Under the pieces are notes generated by a model. It was not told the origin of the DNA. It worked only from the letters and a program-made list of their open reading frames with translations, and ran no database searches. A stretch of DNA of 64,000 nucleotides from Apteryx mantelli (taxonomy: Eukaryota; Chordata; Aves; Apterygiformes; Apterygidae). Below are positions 1 to 16,501 of this stretch, piece by piece; position 1 is the stretch's first letter, and every line of letters starts with the position of its first letter. The stretch is taken from assembly GCF_036417845.1 (NCBI RefSeq), contig NC_089979.1:52118275-52182274 (forward strand), read 5' to 3'. The position numbers were made by a program, and so were the translations under genes.

Positions 1-3200
<3,200 letters not shown>

Positions 3201-6200
3201 TTCAGATGTGCGTCTGTGCGTCTTGCGTGGCCATATTTGAGCGTGGCTCTGTTTCCCCAGCCTTCAGATCATCTTTTCTTCCTGTGTAATGCGCCTCTTC
3301 GCCAGTGTTATAATAAGGCAAGTGTGTTCTGAGCCAATCGCGTTTGAATACTGATTTCTTTTTTGGTGCAAAGATACTATCAAAAATGTTTATTGTGGCC
3401 ATTTCCTTCTCCATTTCCCTCCATGCCAAAATGTCCCCTTTAAGCTGTTACTAAGCAGCTGTCTAAACAGCAGGTAACCGATTTACTGCTCCCCTCTTTT
3501 CTTCAAATTAACAAACCATTTCCCCCATAAACCATATTAAATGCTTTTCTGAAATCTAAATAGGCTTTATTTAAAGAACGAGTTATCAATGAAATTTTAT
3601 CATAGTCATGCATGATCTAGCTTACATAAGTTTATATTGCATTTTTCCCATTTTTTAGTTACTTCTGTACCCTGAAATAACCTCTCTTTCCAAATTGGGG
3701 ATATGAGTCTTGCACACTATCAAGATCAGATTAACAGGGTTTTATTTGCCTAATGATAGTGAAATGCAAAGAAAAGATCTGTAGGGTAGGAGCTTTTTTT
3801 GGCAGCCATTCTGGTGCTCCAGGCAGTGAAGGGGTAGGATCTGTATTTTCATCCATCCCTCCTACCTCTGGAGATCCCTTGCATAAGACATATTTACTCA
3901 GACTTTGTGCACATATCTAGAATATGATTCTTCATAAACTACCCTCTTCATAAGCAAGTATGAATGATATTCACTTTCACAATATTCAAGGATTTCCTTT
4001 AACTCCATACATCCTATGTAATCTTATGTAGGATATGATTCTTTTCTTAAAAAGACGGTGCTCTTGCTGTTTTTTTGTCTTTCTAGGCATGTTCTGTGTT
4101 GAGTTTCTTAAAAGCATCCATTTTAAATGACAGACGTGTCTGAACAGTCAAAAGAATACCACTTCTTAGTCAACAGGGAAATGTCTGATAAAAGGCAGCC
4201 CAGCTACCCTCATATCCTGGATAGTCTTACTCTTTTTGTGCTTTCTTCCATCTCTGTGGTTATTAATATGACTGGAAGAGTCTATGAGATCATTTCCTGA
4301 CTTCTCCTGTGTAGTTTTCTCACAATATGTATAGCAGAGCAGCATAATATGAACATGTAACCACCAGACTACCATAACATTCCTCACATAATTCATTCTT
4401 TCCTAACCCATACTAAGACTAAAGAGTGTTGCCTTAAACATGAAATTGTACCCTCACAGTAGCCACTCCCAAACACTGTGTCTGATTTCAACTCCTCCAG
4501 TAGAAACCTCAAAACACAGGCAGATACCACCCTAGAAAAGCATGCAATTGTTAGGCAGTTTGGGTTTCCTTGCAGATACTTTTTCCCCATACAAAAGCCA
4601 CCACAGCTTGTACTAGCTTGTTAGTGCATTTGATTGTGCTTAAAAACGTATAACACATCGCAGAATTTCGCATGACATTTTGGGGGGTTCAGAGTGTTTG
4701 CCTTCTTAATCTATCAAAAGTTCTAGGATTATAATTCTCCCAACTGCCTGATTCTACTTTTTCACACTTTGATAGTTATGGGCAAGTTTAAGGTTCATGC
4801 TTATCTAAGCATAACCCAGAGCACATGTTTTCTATTACTGGTGCTGGATAAAAAAGGCTTTTTGCAACCGGGAAATATGTGTCAGGAAAACCAACAAAGT
4901 CTGAGATCAGAATTAATGACAGTTCTCCTGGAGACAATCAGAAGAGTTCATCCCTTACATTAATTTTTCCAAGAAAGATGTCTCTTAAGTTATAAACCTT
5001 AAGAGAGCCTGCTGCTCTAGTTCAGTGCCAGTGCATGAGTGGAAATATTATCCCAGAGCTGCTTCTCTTCAGATAATCCTTCTGGCTACTCCTGCTCTCT
5101 GTATCCTAACAGCTCCTGCTTCTCCTACTCACCTGCTTTTTCTATCAGCATATTTACTCACAAAAAACAGAATCCCTGAAGGTGCCTGGGTTATCTTAGG
5201 TGCCTGTGGTTTATACACATGAGAATGCAGGAAATAACTAGGACCCAGCATCTATTGGGCTGAATGTGAATGCTCCCGTAACCACAAAGAGAGAGTCCTC
5301 CATAGCTCAAAATATACAGGCTCATATAATTTTAATGGTGCAGTAGAAAATAAAAGAGTGAATAGACTAATCTTGAGAAGTATATATTCATTTTTTGGTG
5401 ACTATATTTTTGGTGACTTATTTCTGAATTCTCTTCTCCTGTCACTTCTAGATATTGTGTATAGAAGAGCCCTACATGGCCACAAAGCTGTGGAAGTCAC
5501 AAAATTGTCATTGACTATGTAGTCAATGACTACAATGCAATGACTGGATTCTCCAGAACCCCAATCTTTTTCTTGTGTTATCTTTTATAATCATACATTG
5601 TATTATTTATTCTGTACACCTGCTTGGCATTTAACCAATCAGTAAGGAAAAAAGGTCCTCAGCTCTTGAAGCTTTTTATCATAATTACCCTTCAATATAA
5701 CCAATAGATACCGGTTTCAGGTGTAGATTTAAAAAGAGACAACAGAGGACACGAAAGCTTTGGGGAAAGATTTATTTTCAAGTGATACTGGACATTTAGT
5801 GGTCCTATCTAATATTTTTCTCTTATCAGCCACAGGAGCAGATATCAGCATGGAAATTAGTACTAGAGCAACATGCAAAAGAAGCTAATTTAGAGCAAGC
5901 TCCTGAAGGCTATTTGACTCGCAGAAAGATGGAGTTAGACGAATCAAATTGCGAGAAGCAAAATGGAAAAACAGCATTGGAGAGAAACTGAAGCAAGGTT
6001 AGAAATAAAGTGAAAGAAGAGCAAAGGTATAAACAAGATGGAGATCCCATAGGATGTTGAATCCCATTAACATATTGTGGCAAGAAAGTGACTGATACAA
6101 AATTTTTGTGGATATGCATCAGCATTTTGTTTACATTGGGAAAGCAGACACAACTTGTGCAAGGAAAGAACCCATGTTCCATTTCCAGCTGAAGAACTCT

Positions 6201-7354
6201 TGTTGATTTAGGAGTTTTCAGAGGTGGAGGAGGTTAGTTGGTTGGTTGGCTTTACATAGCATAAATGCATCTGGCATTTTCAGTTGTCTCCAACAAGTGT
6301 TTGGCCCCTAGACGGGTCTGTTCTCTTTTCCTGATGAATGCTGAGAACTTATCGTACGTCTCCTAAACCCGCATACTCCCTATGCCCCTCCAAACTCATT
6401 GCACAGAATGACTATTTTATATTTCTTAGAGCCAACATGTGCTCACAATCCAGGTAATTTTAATCTATGAATCCTCAAATTGGGGGAAAAAGAGCTATCT
6501 AAAACCTCACTACTGGATTTGGTAGGAATTTTTTTGCTTTTTGGATCTACAATCTGGAAATCATACAAATTTATAACCCTGCTCAAACCCAGCACCAGCA
6601 GAGGCACGGACCTATATTCTTTTCTGCCATCTGTATTACAGGAGGAGACTGGCAGGGCAGCGTCACAGAGCAGCAATATCTTAAGCTGCTACAGCAGAAG
6701 TAACCAAAGCTCATCTGCCAAAGCCCTTATTTACCTGAAGAGGTGCTGCTATAATTAACTGCTGCTGCCTGTGTTATGAGTTAGTGCCCACTCTGAATAC
6801 CTCAGGTAGTCAGGACACAGCAGAAATCTCAGGCTGGAAGAAGGGAATCCACAGTGCTTTAGGTGCATCTAACTGTAATCACAAAGACTTGTTAATACAC
6901 ATTCAGTGCAAGAATCGCGATGCACAAAAAAAAACAACCTACACAACTGGTTCCCTTCTGGCTACCCAAAATTATATGTATTGCTGAGTCACACCATTCG
7001 GCAGCTTATGATTATGCTCTTTCCCACTACTTCCTGCTGTATTAGAGCAATCCAGCAAGGGACCATGTTAGAAGACCTCTGGTTTATGCATATTTCAGTG
7101 CTGTGCCTAACCTAATGACATTCCCTTAAACTCCTTGTTATTATTGGAGAGCATACTGGCTCTCTATAAGAGCAGCTGTTAAAAACACGTTCTCTCCTTG
7201 CCTTCTGCAAATGTTTCTCTCAAGACAACCCACAGCTGTTTTCCAGATGTCTTTACCATCCTTCACCCAAGTCTTACTAGAGGTAATAAGAACTATGTGA
7301 TTCCTCTTCTAGCTACATACTTCCCCACAGAGCAGTTATAAAGAAAAACTGTCT

Positions 7355-7470
7355 TGCCATAGAGTCACAGGATGTAGGACTTCAGAGATCATCCAGTCCA
7401 TGCTCCTGTTCATCTAAGCCATTACAGAGAGCTGCTTGCCTAACCTCTACCTGGTTGCCTTTCAGTTGTG
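7355..7470 (-). mobile_element. Degraded CR1 3' fragment, antisense (possible)
   Basis: The phrase 'agagatcatccagtccatgc', preceded by 'agagtcacaggat', resembles the reverse complement of the conserved bird CR1 3' end, which carries the octamers and then 'gatgatctccagaggtccc'. Divergence is high and the borders are uncertain. It may be one of the many old 5'-truncated CR1 copies of bird genomes. Confidence 0.45.
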
Positions 7471-9290
7471 CAAAATGCCATGCATCAGGGAATCCCAATA
7501 TAATTATTCATATGTATTGAAGAAACACTTCGATAGATGTTTTTCTGCGCTATCCTGTTTGATTAAAGCTGAACTTACTATGTAGGACCTGGAATAGGCA
7601 ATGCAGAAAGGGGACGATACCTATTCCAGAAGAAAATACCATGTGCAAAGTCTGCTTTTATATGGTTTAGTAGAAAAAATTCTCAACTTCTTGACAAGAC
7701 TATTAAATCATGGAGTTTTGAGCTTTTGTTTACTGTCTTGCCATAAATTCTCTGAGTTCTCAGAATATGTCATATGGAGGGATATATAAATAGCTTCCTA
7801 AGAGCTGAGAAACAGCATCTAGTTTACATATATTGACTGGGTTATAGTTTCGTCTTAAAAATACAGAGATGGAGCTTATGAATCTATACCAGTCTGAGCC
7901 CAAAAATTCTGCTTACACAGTTCAAGACTCTATATTGGAACCAGCAGTTTTCTCAGACTTCCTCCTAAAAACTGAAGGCATTCTAGATTTAATTTTTCTA
8001 CTGTTTTTTGAAATGGGTTTTTTATAATGCAAACTTTTTCATGTGGAAAAACTTGTGAGCAACTACCTTGTTTTTCTCCAAATATTTCTACTCCTCTGGG
8101 TGGGACTAAGTCAACTAACTGAGGAAGAAAGATGGAAATATTGGCAAATGAGATGATTGTTTTATTGAAATTTATTGCCCCAAATGCCATTTTTTAAAAA
8201 TGAAAAGCGTGTAATCACCCTCCACAGAAGTATCTGGTCTGATGAAAATTCCACATGTTTTTAAGTGAAAAGGAAAAAAAGTTGTCCAGATCTGTATCAT
8301 CTGATGTATTTATTATAGAACCTGAAGAATCAGTTGGGAACTTCAGGTATTCTGATGTCCTGTTTACCTGCAATTTAAGGTAGAAAAACCCCTAATTCCT
8401 CAGCCTCTGCTGCCATCACGTGGCCATGTACAGTCTGTCATTGCAGCCAGAATACATCTATGCAGTTAATGGCTGGACTGTATTTCCATTTCAGATTCAT
8501 TATTATGTTTTATTTACCAGACTATTTAGTTATTTATTTATTTCACTATCTATAACACAGTCCAATTTCTTCTCCAGTTTTCCAAAATGGCATAAAAATT
8601 ATCAATAGGTTTTTTTTCAGTTTCAGCAGATTAAAATATTTTTTAAGGGCAGATAGTGTGAGCAAGCTGTCATACAACACAGTAAATTGCCTTGGTAGGT
8701 TTGGTTTTTTATTATCCTACTGACATCCTCTATGAAAGTGTTAATTACAACACATTTATTTCCATAGGGAGTTCTATCTGCTAGTTCTCTTCTAGGAGGG
8801 AAAATCAACAGGGAAGATAACAGATTATAAGTACGTCACTTCATTCTCCAGCTATAAAACAAAACTAATCCCTTGAAGATGAGCTAGAAGGAAGTTTTTC
8901 TGTATCTGGCTAAAAATCTCAAAATGTTGAAAAAAGCATTTTAGGGTGAGGAAGAGTATATTCTTCACCCCACGTGGATCAATAGATACAATAGTAAGAG
9001 TATTAGCAGTTTACCAGAGAAATACTTTGAAGTAACACAGAAGTTTGTGTCAGGCTACCTGTTTTGCAATGAACGGTAGCAAAACTCATCCTTCTAATAT
9101 AAAGATATCCAAGGTGAGGGGGATGAGGGTGAAGCAGGGTATTGGGAGGATAGCTTAGTGCCCACTTTTGCACTGGCTGAGGTATCAGTTCTATGCCAAC
9201 TGCAGATCTGACCTGCTATAGAAAGAAAAAGACAATTTTTCAGAAGAAAATGTTCCTCTAAAGAGAAAATGAAGCAAAGCAAGCCAGTTT

Positions 9291-9305
9291 GGGGGGGGGG
9301 GGGGG
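9291..9305. repeat. Poly-G run (15 G)
   Basis: An uninterrupted run of 15 G sits in intergenic DNA. Such homopolymers vary in length and are prone to sequencing error. No gene context is evident. Confidence 0.9.
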
Positions 9306-12300
9306 AAGGTAACTTTCTGATTTTGCTAAGTTGGACTGGGAATCATGCTATCTTTCCCAAACAGGAGTATTCTGGAATCTTCTCCTTGCCTAGGGTTTTA
9401 AGTTTTACTAGGCTGAGCTATTAAGTAGGGAGAAAATAGCACACCTATAAAGTTAAGCTTGAAGTTTTAAATCTTCAGAGACAAAATACAACAAAGTAAG
9501 TAAAAATTTTGTAGGAATCTAGGGTATACAAACTACAACACCATGCACTTTAATTTCCTGTGCATGCGTATCTATACAAATTCTTTTACTTCAGTGTATT
9601 TCAAAGGATTAAAAAAGTATACTTATCTGACATTTTCAAACGTTTAGCTATGTATTTTTGTTTTATTCATATATAATTTTTAAATTAGATGGTGCATTGG
9701 AGGGATGGATTCATGTCTTCCTCATATTCCATGGGTCATTAAGATATTTTAAGGGTGTTCCTAATTTATGTGCATGAGGGTTTTTATTTAGATCAATGGG
9801 ACTAATTGTGTGCTTACAGTCAAACCTACAGTACAGGTCTTTCCTGTATTTGAAAGGCACTGAATTTGCACTAAGCAATACCTGAAAGATTATTTACGCA
9901 CTGAATAATATCTATGTCTAATTTTAATAATCTGTTAGTTACAAGCATTGGGTAATTCAAGCAGAATCTAAACACTGAACATTTTGACATAAGAAATTAA
10001 AGTCTCAATCACAACATTACATAATCCCAAATTAAGTAAGATTTAAAGTTCACTCTGATGGACTTGTTGAAATCTGTGTTTATTAAAAATACATCTAGAA
10101 ATTTACAAAAATATAAAAAGTTTTGTCCATTGTTCAAGTTGCTATGCAGATAGTAAACATTTTTAATATCTATCTCATTTAAGATTGTGTCTTAAGTTTA
10201 TAAATAATTTTCATTGTTATCATGCTAAAGAAAATCTGAGAAATTGCATAAAGGGAAAAGACATTTCTGACTCCACTGAATTCAGCTGGAGCCATGCTAT
10301 TGTTGTAAGTAGAACACAAATTTACTTAAAGTATATAGAAGGGGTTTTTTTACATTATTATAAAACATTCTAAAATGCTTTGGCTTTGTGTTTAAACTAA
10401 AAAATTCAAATTTTTATCCACTTTGAAGTGTTTATAAAGGAATGAGGATAGGTAAATAAAAATGAAAATGTTTTAAGCTATAGAAAAGAGTCCTTGGATC
10501 CTGGAGCAAACTTAAACTAGATTCTACAGCCAGTTCTACTGCACCCTTATGAAAATTCTCCAAGAGTGCAAACAAACACAGCCTGGCTTTTTTCTTTTAA
10601 ATTTGAGAGTTTCCAACATATAACACTTAAGTGCACTTCATTAATTCTCTACTTGATTCACACTTTAAGGAAAGAAAAATCTATACTATTCATGAAGAAG
10701 GCTTGAAAAATGCTGACTTGAATTTTTCAAATGCATTTTTCTTCTCCCATTCCCCTGCTGATAATAAACATCAGGAACAGTGAATGCTGTCTTCCCTTTG
10801 TTTGCTGGAAGACTTTTCAGATGTTTCATATGTGGGCTTGGCACTTTTTCAGTATTCCCAGGAGGAGGTAGGCTCAAACAAAGATCTTTTTTGCCCAGTT
10901 GTTTGATGAACAAATGTTAAAAGAATATAAATAAACAGAACCTAGAATTTAAAACTCTGAGACTAAAAGTCACTTTGCCTCTCATCAGAGGTGCTTCACA
11001 GCTTATTGAAATCTATTCCAAGCATGGGGCTACAGAGAACTGCACTGGGACTAGTGTGCCATTTCTCCACTGGAACTCCAGTAAGAACATAACAGCTCTC
11101 CCCAAAACTCCAGATGATCACAGAACCACCTCTGCTAACAGAAAGGAGTGATAGCACAGTACTAGCATAGCTTCTCAGTTAAAAATTGTAATTGTAATCA
11201 AGCTGTAATCAAGCTTTGACTAATCAATTGTTTTATTTTGCTCAAGCAAAATAAATCGGAGACAAAACTAAAGAAAAATCTCATGTCCTTTCCTTTCTGT
11301 CTAATCTATAACCTATTAGAGCTGGGTTGATGCAATCATATTACTAAGCACTAGAGAGCAAAGAGCATACTGAGAATAGCAAATACCTCTGGGAATGTTG
11401 GACTCTGTTCCTTTGAAAAAAATACAGTAAGAGTTCAAAACAGCATGCAGACTGATTTGTTTTCCTTTCCCCCCTCCCACTCCCATAGTTTGCACTAGGT
11501 TAATCACTTGGAATTGGTTGCAATGTGAACAGAATACAGTATTTTCTTTTTCAGCTCTGCAAAAGTTGTTGTAGGACAAAGGATGAACACAGGGTGTGGA
11601 CTGGCCAAGTTCAAAGACTTAACCGCACAGAAAAAGAAAACACTAGAACTAGAGGGTGTGATAGGGATTGCTTGATTCAGAAGTTAGTTATTAATATTAT
11701 TGTTATTGTTATTGACAGCAACATGCTTATACCATAACAACAAAACTCAGCCCTACTTCATGCAGGTATTTGTTTCAGATTACCTATATTGCCTGTTGCA
11801 TATCAGATATGCCTGATATTATTAATACCTACCCAGGTGAGTAAGCAACATAGGATAATTGTCGAAAAACAGATAAACGTCATCAACTTTTGTGTCTGGA
11901 CCTTGTTTCATGAAAGCAATCTCTCCAGATTGTTGATCAAGTCATTAAACTATTGGTTTTGTATGCCTCAGAAGGGTTTCTGTAACTATCAACATCCATG
12001 TCTTCTGCTTTTTGGTGACACAGGTGTATATGCAGTTATAAGCCTTCTAGCCCCATGGACACATGCCATGACCTCTTCTTTCTCAGCCATTTGGGATTCT
12101 TCTGTAGTCTTTAGGTGGCTCAAGGGTTCTTCAGCTTAGCGGATAAAGGACTTGAATGTGGGAGAACATTCTGCTGCAAGAGATGAGCAACAACCAGTTT
12201 CTTTCCTTCAGATGTGGCAGGTTCTTCTGCATCCTAAAGTTTCATCCTCATATCAGCCAAATTACTCCCTCTAAAAGTTCCTATACTCACCTTGTTGATG

Positions 12301-12348
12301 AAGCCTACACGTTCTGAGCACAGCTCCCAGAGGCAACGAACAGAGGCA

Positions 12349-12396
12349 GCAGTTTGCGCAGCAGTTTGCACAGCAGTTTGCACAGCAGTTCACACG
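12349..12396 (+). repeat. Four 12-bp tandem repeats in the CR1 5' region
   Basis: Four head-to-tail copies of gcagtttgcaca occur; copy 1 has one substitution and copy 4 is diverged at its end. Since 12 is a multiple of three, the array stays open in the ORF1 frame, where it would read as a four-residue alanine/valine/cysteine/threonine repeat. It probably belongs to the 5'UTR of the element rather than to the protein. Confidence 0.9.
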
Positions 12397-12441
12397 AAGG
12401 TACCTTGGTTTCTGATCCCTGTAGCGTACGCTTCCTCAAGC

Positions 12442-13503
12442 ATGGTCATGACACGCTACAGAGCACATTCCCCAGTGGCTGTTGGAGTTGCTGTGTCAGA
12501 GGCTGGGACCCACACAGACCCTCTGACAGTAGATGCAGCTCTACAGTTCTTAGGCTGCAGGGAGTGCTTGGGGCCTCTCCGGGAGGCTGGGGCTGGCTGT
12601 CAACTCTCCTGCAGAAGGTGTGCTGTTGTTGACGAGTTGTGTCGTCAGGTAAGGGAGTTACAGGAGGAGGTCAGTAGGCTGCGTAGCATCCGAGAAGATG
12701 AGCAAGAGATAGACAGGGTATTCTCAGAGACTGTACAGCTTCGGGAGTCTCAACCCCCCACAGCAGTGGAGTTGCCGGAGGGCTCTGTGCCGTGTGAAAC
12801 GGTACATCATAACACCATAGAAGAAGGCTGGAAACTGGTCACTGCTCATGGGAGGAGAAAGGCTCCTACTCCTCCCGAAGACTTGCAGCTGCAGAACAGG
12901 TTTAGTGCCCTCCAGGATGAGGAAGAGATGGGCATGGCTGCAAGGGAAGTACCTGGGACAACAGACCCTGTGCCTTGCGGGAACACCTGGAAGAAGCAGC
13001 GGGTGATTGTTGTGGGGGACTCCCTGCTGCGGGGGACGGAGGCACCTATCTGCCGACCTGACCTCATGTCTAGAGAGGTTTGTGGCCTGCCGGGGGCTCG
13101 TGTGAGAGATGTCATGCAAAGACTGCCAAGGCTCGTCCATTCTTCGGACTATTACCCTCTGCTGCTCTTCCATGTGGGCACTAATGATACCAAGGGCAAA
13201 CTGGAGACCATCAAGCAGGATTTCAGAGCTCTGGGGATGGTGGTCAAGGGTCTGGGAGCCCAGGTCATCTTCTCCTCAATCCTGCCAGTGAGGGGGATGG
13301 ATGAGAGGAGGAGAAGATGGACATTCCAAGTTAATGACTGGCTGCACCGCTGGTGTTGGCAACAGGGTTTTGGTTTCTACGACCATGGGACCTTGTTTGA
13401 AGATCAACAACTGCTGGGGAGAGATAGGATCCACCTCACTAAATGGGGCATGCGTGTCTTTGCCAACAGGTTGGCCAACCCGGTAAGGAGGGCTTTAAAC
13501 TAG
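12442..13503 (+). CDS. CR1 ORF1 protein with esterase-like domain
   Basis: The frame is open from 12292, but the first 50 codons cover the 12-bp repeat and low-complexity DNA, so I prefer the ATG at 12442 (MVMTRYRAH), giving about 353 residues; the ATG at 12448 is equally possible. The N-terminal part has a Cys-rich segment (CRECLGPL, then CQLSCRRC) and a heptad-like stretch (VRELQEEVSRLRSI), fitting the zinc-binding and coiled-coil region of CR1 ORF1 proteins. The C-terminal half is an SGNH/GDSL-type esterase domain with block I VVGDSLLRG (nucleophile Ser), the block HVGTNDTKG and the closing block DRIHLTKWG, which supplies the Asp/His pair. In CR1 these proteins are thought to bind RNA and act in the retrotransposition particle; the role of the esterase is poorly known. 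The frame is intact and overlaps the start of the ORF2 frame by about 60 bases. Confidence 0.88.
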   Translation: MVMTRYRAHSPVAVGVAVSEAGTHTDPLTVDAALQFLGCRECLGPLREAGAGCQLSCRRCAVVDELCRQVRELQEEVSRLRSIREDEQEIDRVFSETVQLRESQPPTAVELPEGSVPCETVHHNTIEEGWKLVTAHGRRKAPTPPEDLQLQNRFSALQDEEEMGMAAREVPGTTDPVPCGNTWKKQRVIVVGDSLLRGTEAPICRPDLMSREVCGLPGARVRDVMQRLPRLVHSSDYYPLLLFHVGTNDTKGKLETIKQDFRALGMVVKGLGAQVIFSSILPVRGMDERRRRWTFQVNDWLHRWCWQQGFGFYDHGTLFEDQQLLGRDRIHLTKWGMRVFANRLANPVRRALN

Positions 13504-16437
13504 GAAAGACAGGGGAAGGGGAGAGTTATACTGCCAGGGTAGTTGGCAAAAGACAGCTCAAGTCAGGATGCCTCCAGCAGGTGAATGCAGTCAGGGAAGT
13601 GTGCATGGGATGTGGCTATGGAGGACCCTCTTTTACCCCTCCTGGGAAACCTGCATGCTCGATCACCTCCCTGAAATGCCTGTACACCAATGCATGCAGC
13701 ATGGGGAACAAACAGGAAGAACTAGAGATCTGTGTGCGGTCGCAGGGCCATGATCTCATTGCCATTACAGAGACATGGTGGGATAGCTCGCATGACTGGA
13801 GTGCTGTCATGGATGGCTACGTGCTTTTTAGGAAAGACAGGCCAGGAAAGCGAGGTGGTGGAGTTGCTCTTTATGTGGGAGAGCAACTGGAGTGTATTGA
13901 GCTGTGCCTAGGGGTGGATGAAGAGCGAGTCAAGAGCTTATGGGTAAGGATTAAAGGGCAGGCTAGCATGGGTGACACTGTTGTGGGTGTTTACTACAGG
14001 CCACCTGATCAGGAAGTCGATGAGGCCTTCTACAGACAGCTGGAAGTAGCCTCACGATCCCAGGCCCTGGTTCTCATGGGGGACTTCAACCACCCTGATA
14101 TCTGCTGGAAAGACAACACAGCTAGGCACAAACAGCCCCAGAGGCTTCTGCAGAGCATTGGTGACAACTTCTTGACACAGGTGGTGGAGGAGCCAACAAG
14201 GAGAGGTGTGCTGCTGGACCTTGTACTAACAAACAAAGAAGGACTGGTGGAAGATGTGAAGGTCGGGGGCAGCCTTGGCTGCAGTGACCATGAGATGGTG
14301 GAGTTGAGGATCCTGTGAGGAGGAGGCAGGGCACTAAGTAGGATCGCAACCCTGGACTTCAGGAGAGCAAACTTTGGCCTCTTCGGGGACCTGCTTGGAG
14401 GAATCCCATGGGTTATGGCCCTAGAAGGAAAGGGTGTTCAAGAGAGCTGGTTAATATTCAAACATCACTTCCTCCAGGCTCAAGAGCGGTGCATCCCTAT
14501 GAGTAGGAAGTCAAGCAAAGGAGGTAGGAGACCTGCATGGATGAGCAAGGAGCTCCTGGCAAAACTCAACCAGAAGAAGGAAGTATACAGAAAGTGGAAA
14601 GGGGGACAGGCCACTTGGGAGGAATATAGGAACGTTGTCAGAGTATGCAGGGATGCGACGAGGAAGGCTAAGGCCCATTTGGAATTAAATCTGGCAAGGG
14701 ATGTCAAGGACAACAAGAAGGGCTTCTGCAAAAACATCAGGAGCAAGAGGAAGACTAGGGAAAATGTGGGCCTGTTGCCGAATGGGGTGGGTGCCCTGGT
14801 GACGAAGGATGCAGAGAAGGCAGAGTTACTGAATGCCTTCTTTGCTTCAGTCTTTACTGCTCAGGCCAGCCCTCAGGAACCCCAGACCCTGGAGGCAAGA
14901 GAGAAAGTCTGGAGAAAGGAAGACTTTCCCTTGGTCGAGGAGGATCGAGTTAGAGATCATTTAAGCAAACTTGACACCCACAAATCCATGGGCCCCGATG
15001 GGATGCACCCACGAGTGCTGAGGGAGCTGGCAGGCATTATTGCTAGGCCACTCTCCATCATCTTTGAAAGGTCATGGAGAACAGGAGAGGTGCCCGAGGA
15101 CTGGAAGAAAGCCAATGTCACCCCAGTCTTCAAAAAGGGCAAGAAGGAGGACCCAGGAAACTACAGGCCAGTCAGCCTCACCTCCATCCCTGGAAAGGTG
15201 ATGGAGCAGCTCATCCTGGAGGCCATCTCCAAGCATGTGGAGGACAAGAAAGTGATCAGGAGTAGTCAGCATGGCTTCACCAAGGGGAAATCATGCTTAA
15301 CCAATCTGATAGCCTTCTCTGATGGAATGACCGGCTGGGTAGATGAGGGGAGAGCAGTGGATGTTGTCTACCTTGACTTCAGCAAGGCTTTCGACACTGT
15401 CTCCCATAACATCCTCATAGAGAAGCTCAGGAAGTGTGGGTTAGATGAGTGGACAGTGAGGTGGATTGAGAACTGGCTGAATGGCAGCGCTCAGAGGGTT
15501 GTGATCAGCGGCGCAGAGTCTAGTTGGAGGCCTGTAGCTAGCGGTGTCCCCCAGGGGTCAGTCCTGGGTCCAGTCTTGTTCAACTTCTTCATCAGTGACC
15601 TGGATGAAGGCACAGAGTGCACCCTCAGCAAGTTTGCTGACGATACAAAACTGGGAGGAGTGGCCAATACACCAGAGGGCTGTGCTGCCATTCAGAGAGA
15701 CCTGGACAGGCTGGAGAGGTGGGCGGAGAGGAACCTCATGAAGTTCAACAAAGGCAAGTGCAGGGTCCTGCACCTGGGGAGGAATAACCCCATGCACCAG
15801 GACAGGTTGGGGGTTGACCTGCTGGAAAGCAGCTCTGCTGAGAAGGACCTGGAAGTGCTGGTGGACACCAAGTTAAGCATGAGGCAGCAATGTGCCCTTG
15901 TGGCCAAGAAGGCCAATGGTATCCTGGGCTGCATCAGGAAGAGTGTTGCCAGCAGATCGAGGGAGGTGATTCTCCCCCCCCTACTCAGCCCTGGTGAGGC
16001 CACATCTGGAGTACTGTGTCCAGTTCTGGGCTCCCCAGTACAAGAGGGATGTGGCACTACTGGAGCAAGTCCAGCGAAGGGCTACAAAGATGATTAGGGG
16101 ACTGGAGCATCTCTCTTATGAGGAAAGACTGAGAGAGCTGGGCCTGTTTAGCCTGGAGAAGAGAAGGCTGAGAGGAGATCTTATCAACATGTACAAGTAT
16201 CTGAAGGGAGGGTGTCAAGAGGATGGGACCAGACTCTTTTCAGTGGTGCCCAGCGACAGGACACGAGGCAACAGGCACAAACTGAAACACAGACAGTTCC
16301 ATCTGAACATGAGGAAAAACTTTTTCACTGTGAGGGTGACAGAGCACTGGAACAGGTTGCCCAGAGAGGTTGTGGAGTCTCCTTCTCTGGAGATATTCAA
16401 AACCCGCCTGGACGCGATCCTGTGCAACGTGCTCTAG
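13443..16437 (+). pseudogene. CR1 ORF2 (AP endonuclease and reverse transcriptase), broken by one stop and one frameshift
   Basis: The endonuclease part (about residues 77-291 counted from 13443) has the expected active-site blocks: YTNACS with Asn83, ITETWW with Glu110, YYRPPDQE, MGDFNHPD with Asp214 and Asn216, LDLVLTN, and SDHE with Asp282 and His283. An in-frame TGA at 14316-14318 then ends the frame; the following segment continues in the same frame, so this is a point change and not a frame loss. The reverse transcriptase (from about 14415) has [42 protein letters not shown] and the catalytic FADD at 15633-15644. Similarity switches to another frame at a run of eight C (15974-15981), and the C-terminal part continues to 16437 ([30 protein letters not shown]). 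The true ORF2 start may be a later ATG. The product would nick target DNA and copy the RNA; as written it is truncated. Confidence 0.9.
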
Positions 16438-16501
16438 GTGACCCTGCTTGAGCAGGGGGGTTGGACTAGATGATCTCCAGAGGTCCCTTCCCACCTCAAC
16501 C

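Larger units (their letters stand above)
3201..12290. other. Intergenic spacer, left part, no gene recognised
   Basis: The spacer lies between the divergent MIB1 and ABHD3 promoters. It is AT-rich, and its open frames are short (under about 120 codons) with no recognisable domain or splice-framed exon. Items within it are a weak old CR1 trace near 7350-7470, a run of 15 G at 9291-9305, and a small perfect palindrome at 5507-5530. No tRNA or other RNA gene was recognised by eye. Confidence 0.6.

Noticed and set aside
5507-5530. Perfect 10-bp arm palindrome (gtcattgact / agtcaatgac) with a 4-base loop
   Set aside because: Short hairpins like this are expected by chance in a 64-kb window, and nothing around it suggests function.
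11789-12139. 116-codon frame just upstream of the CR1
   Set aside because: No homology, no splice context and ordinary composition; consistent with chance.
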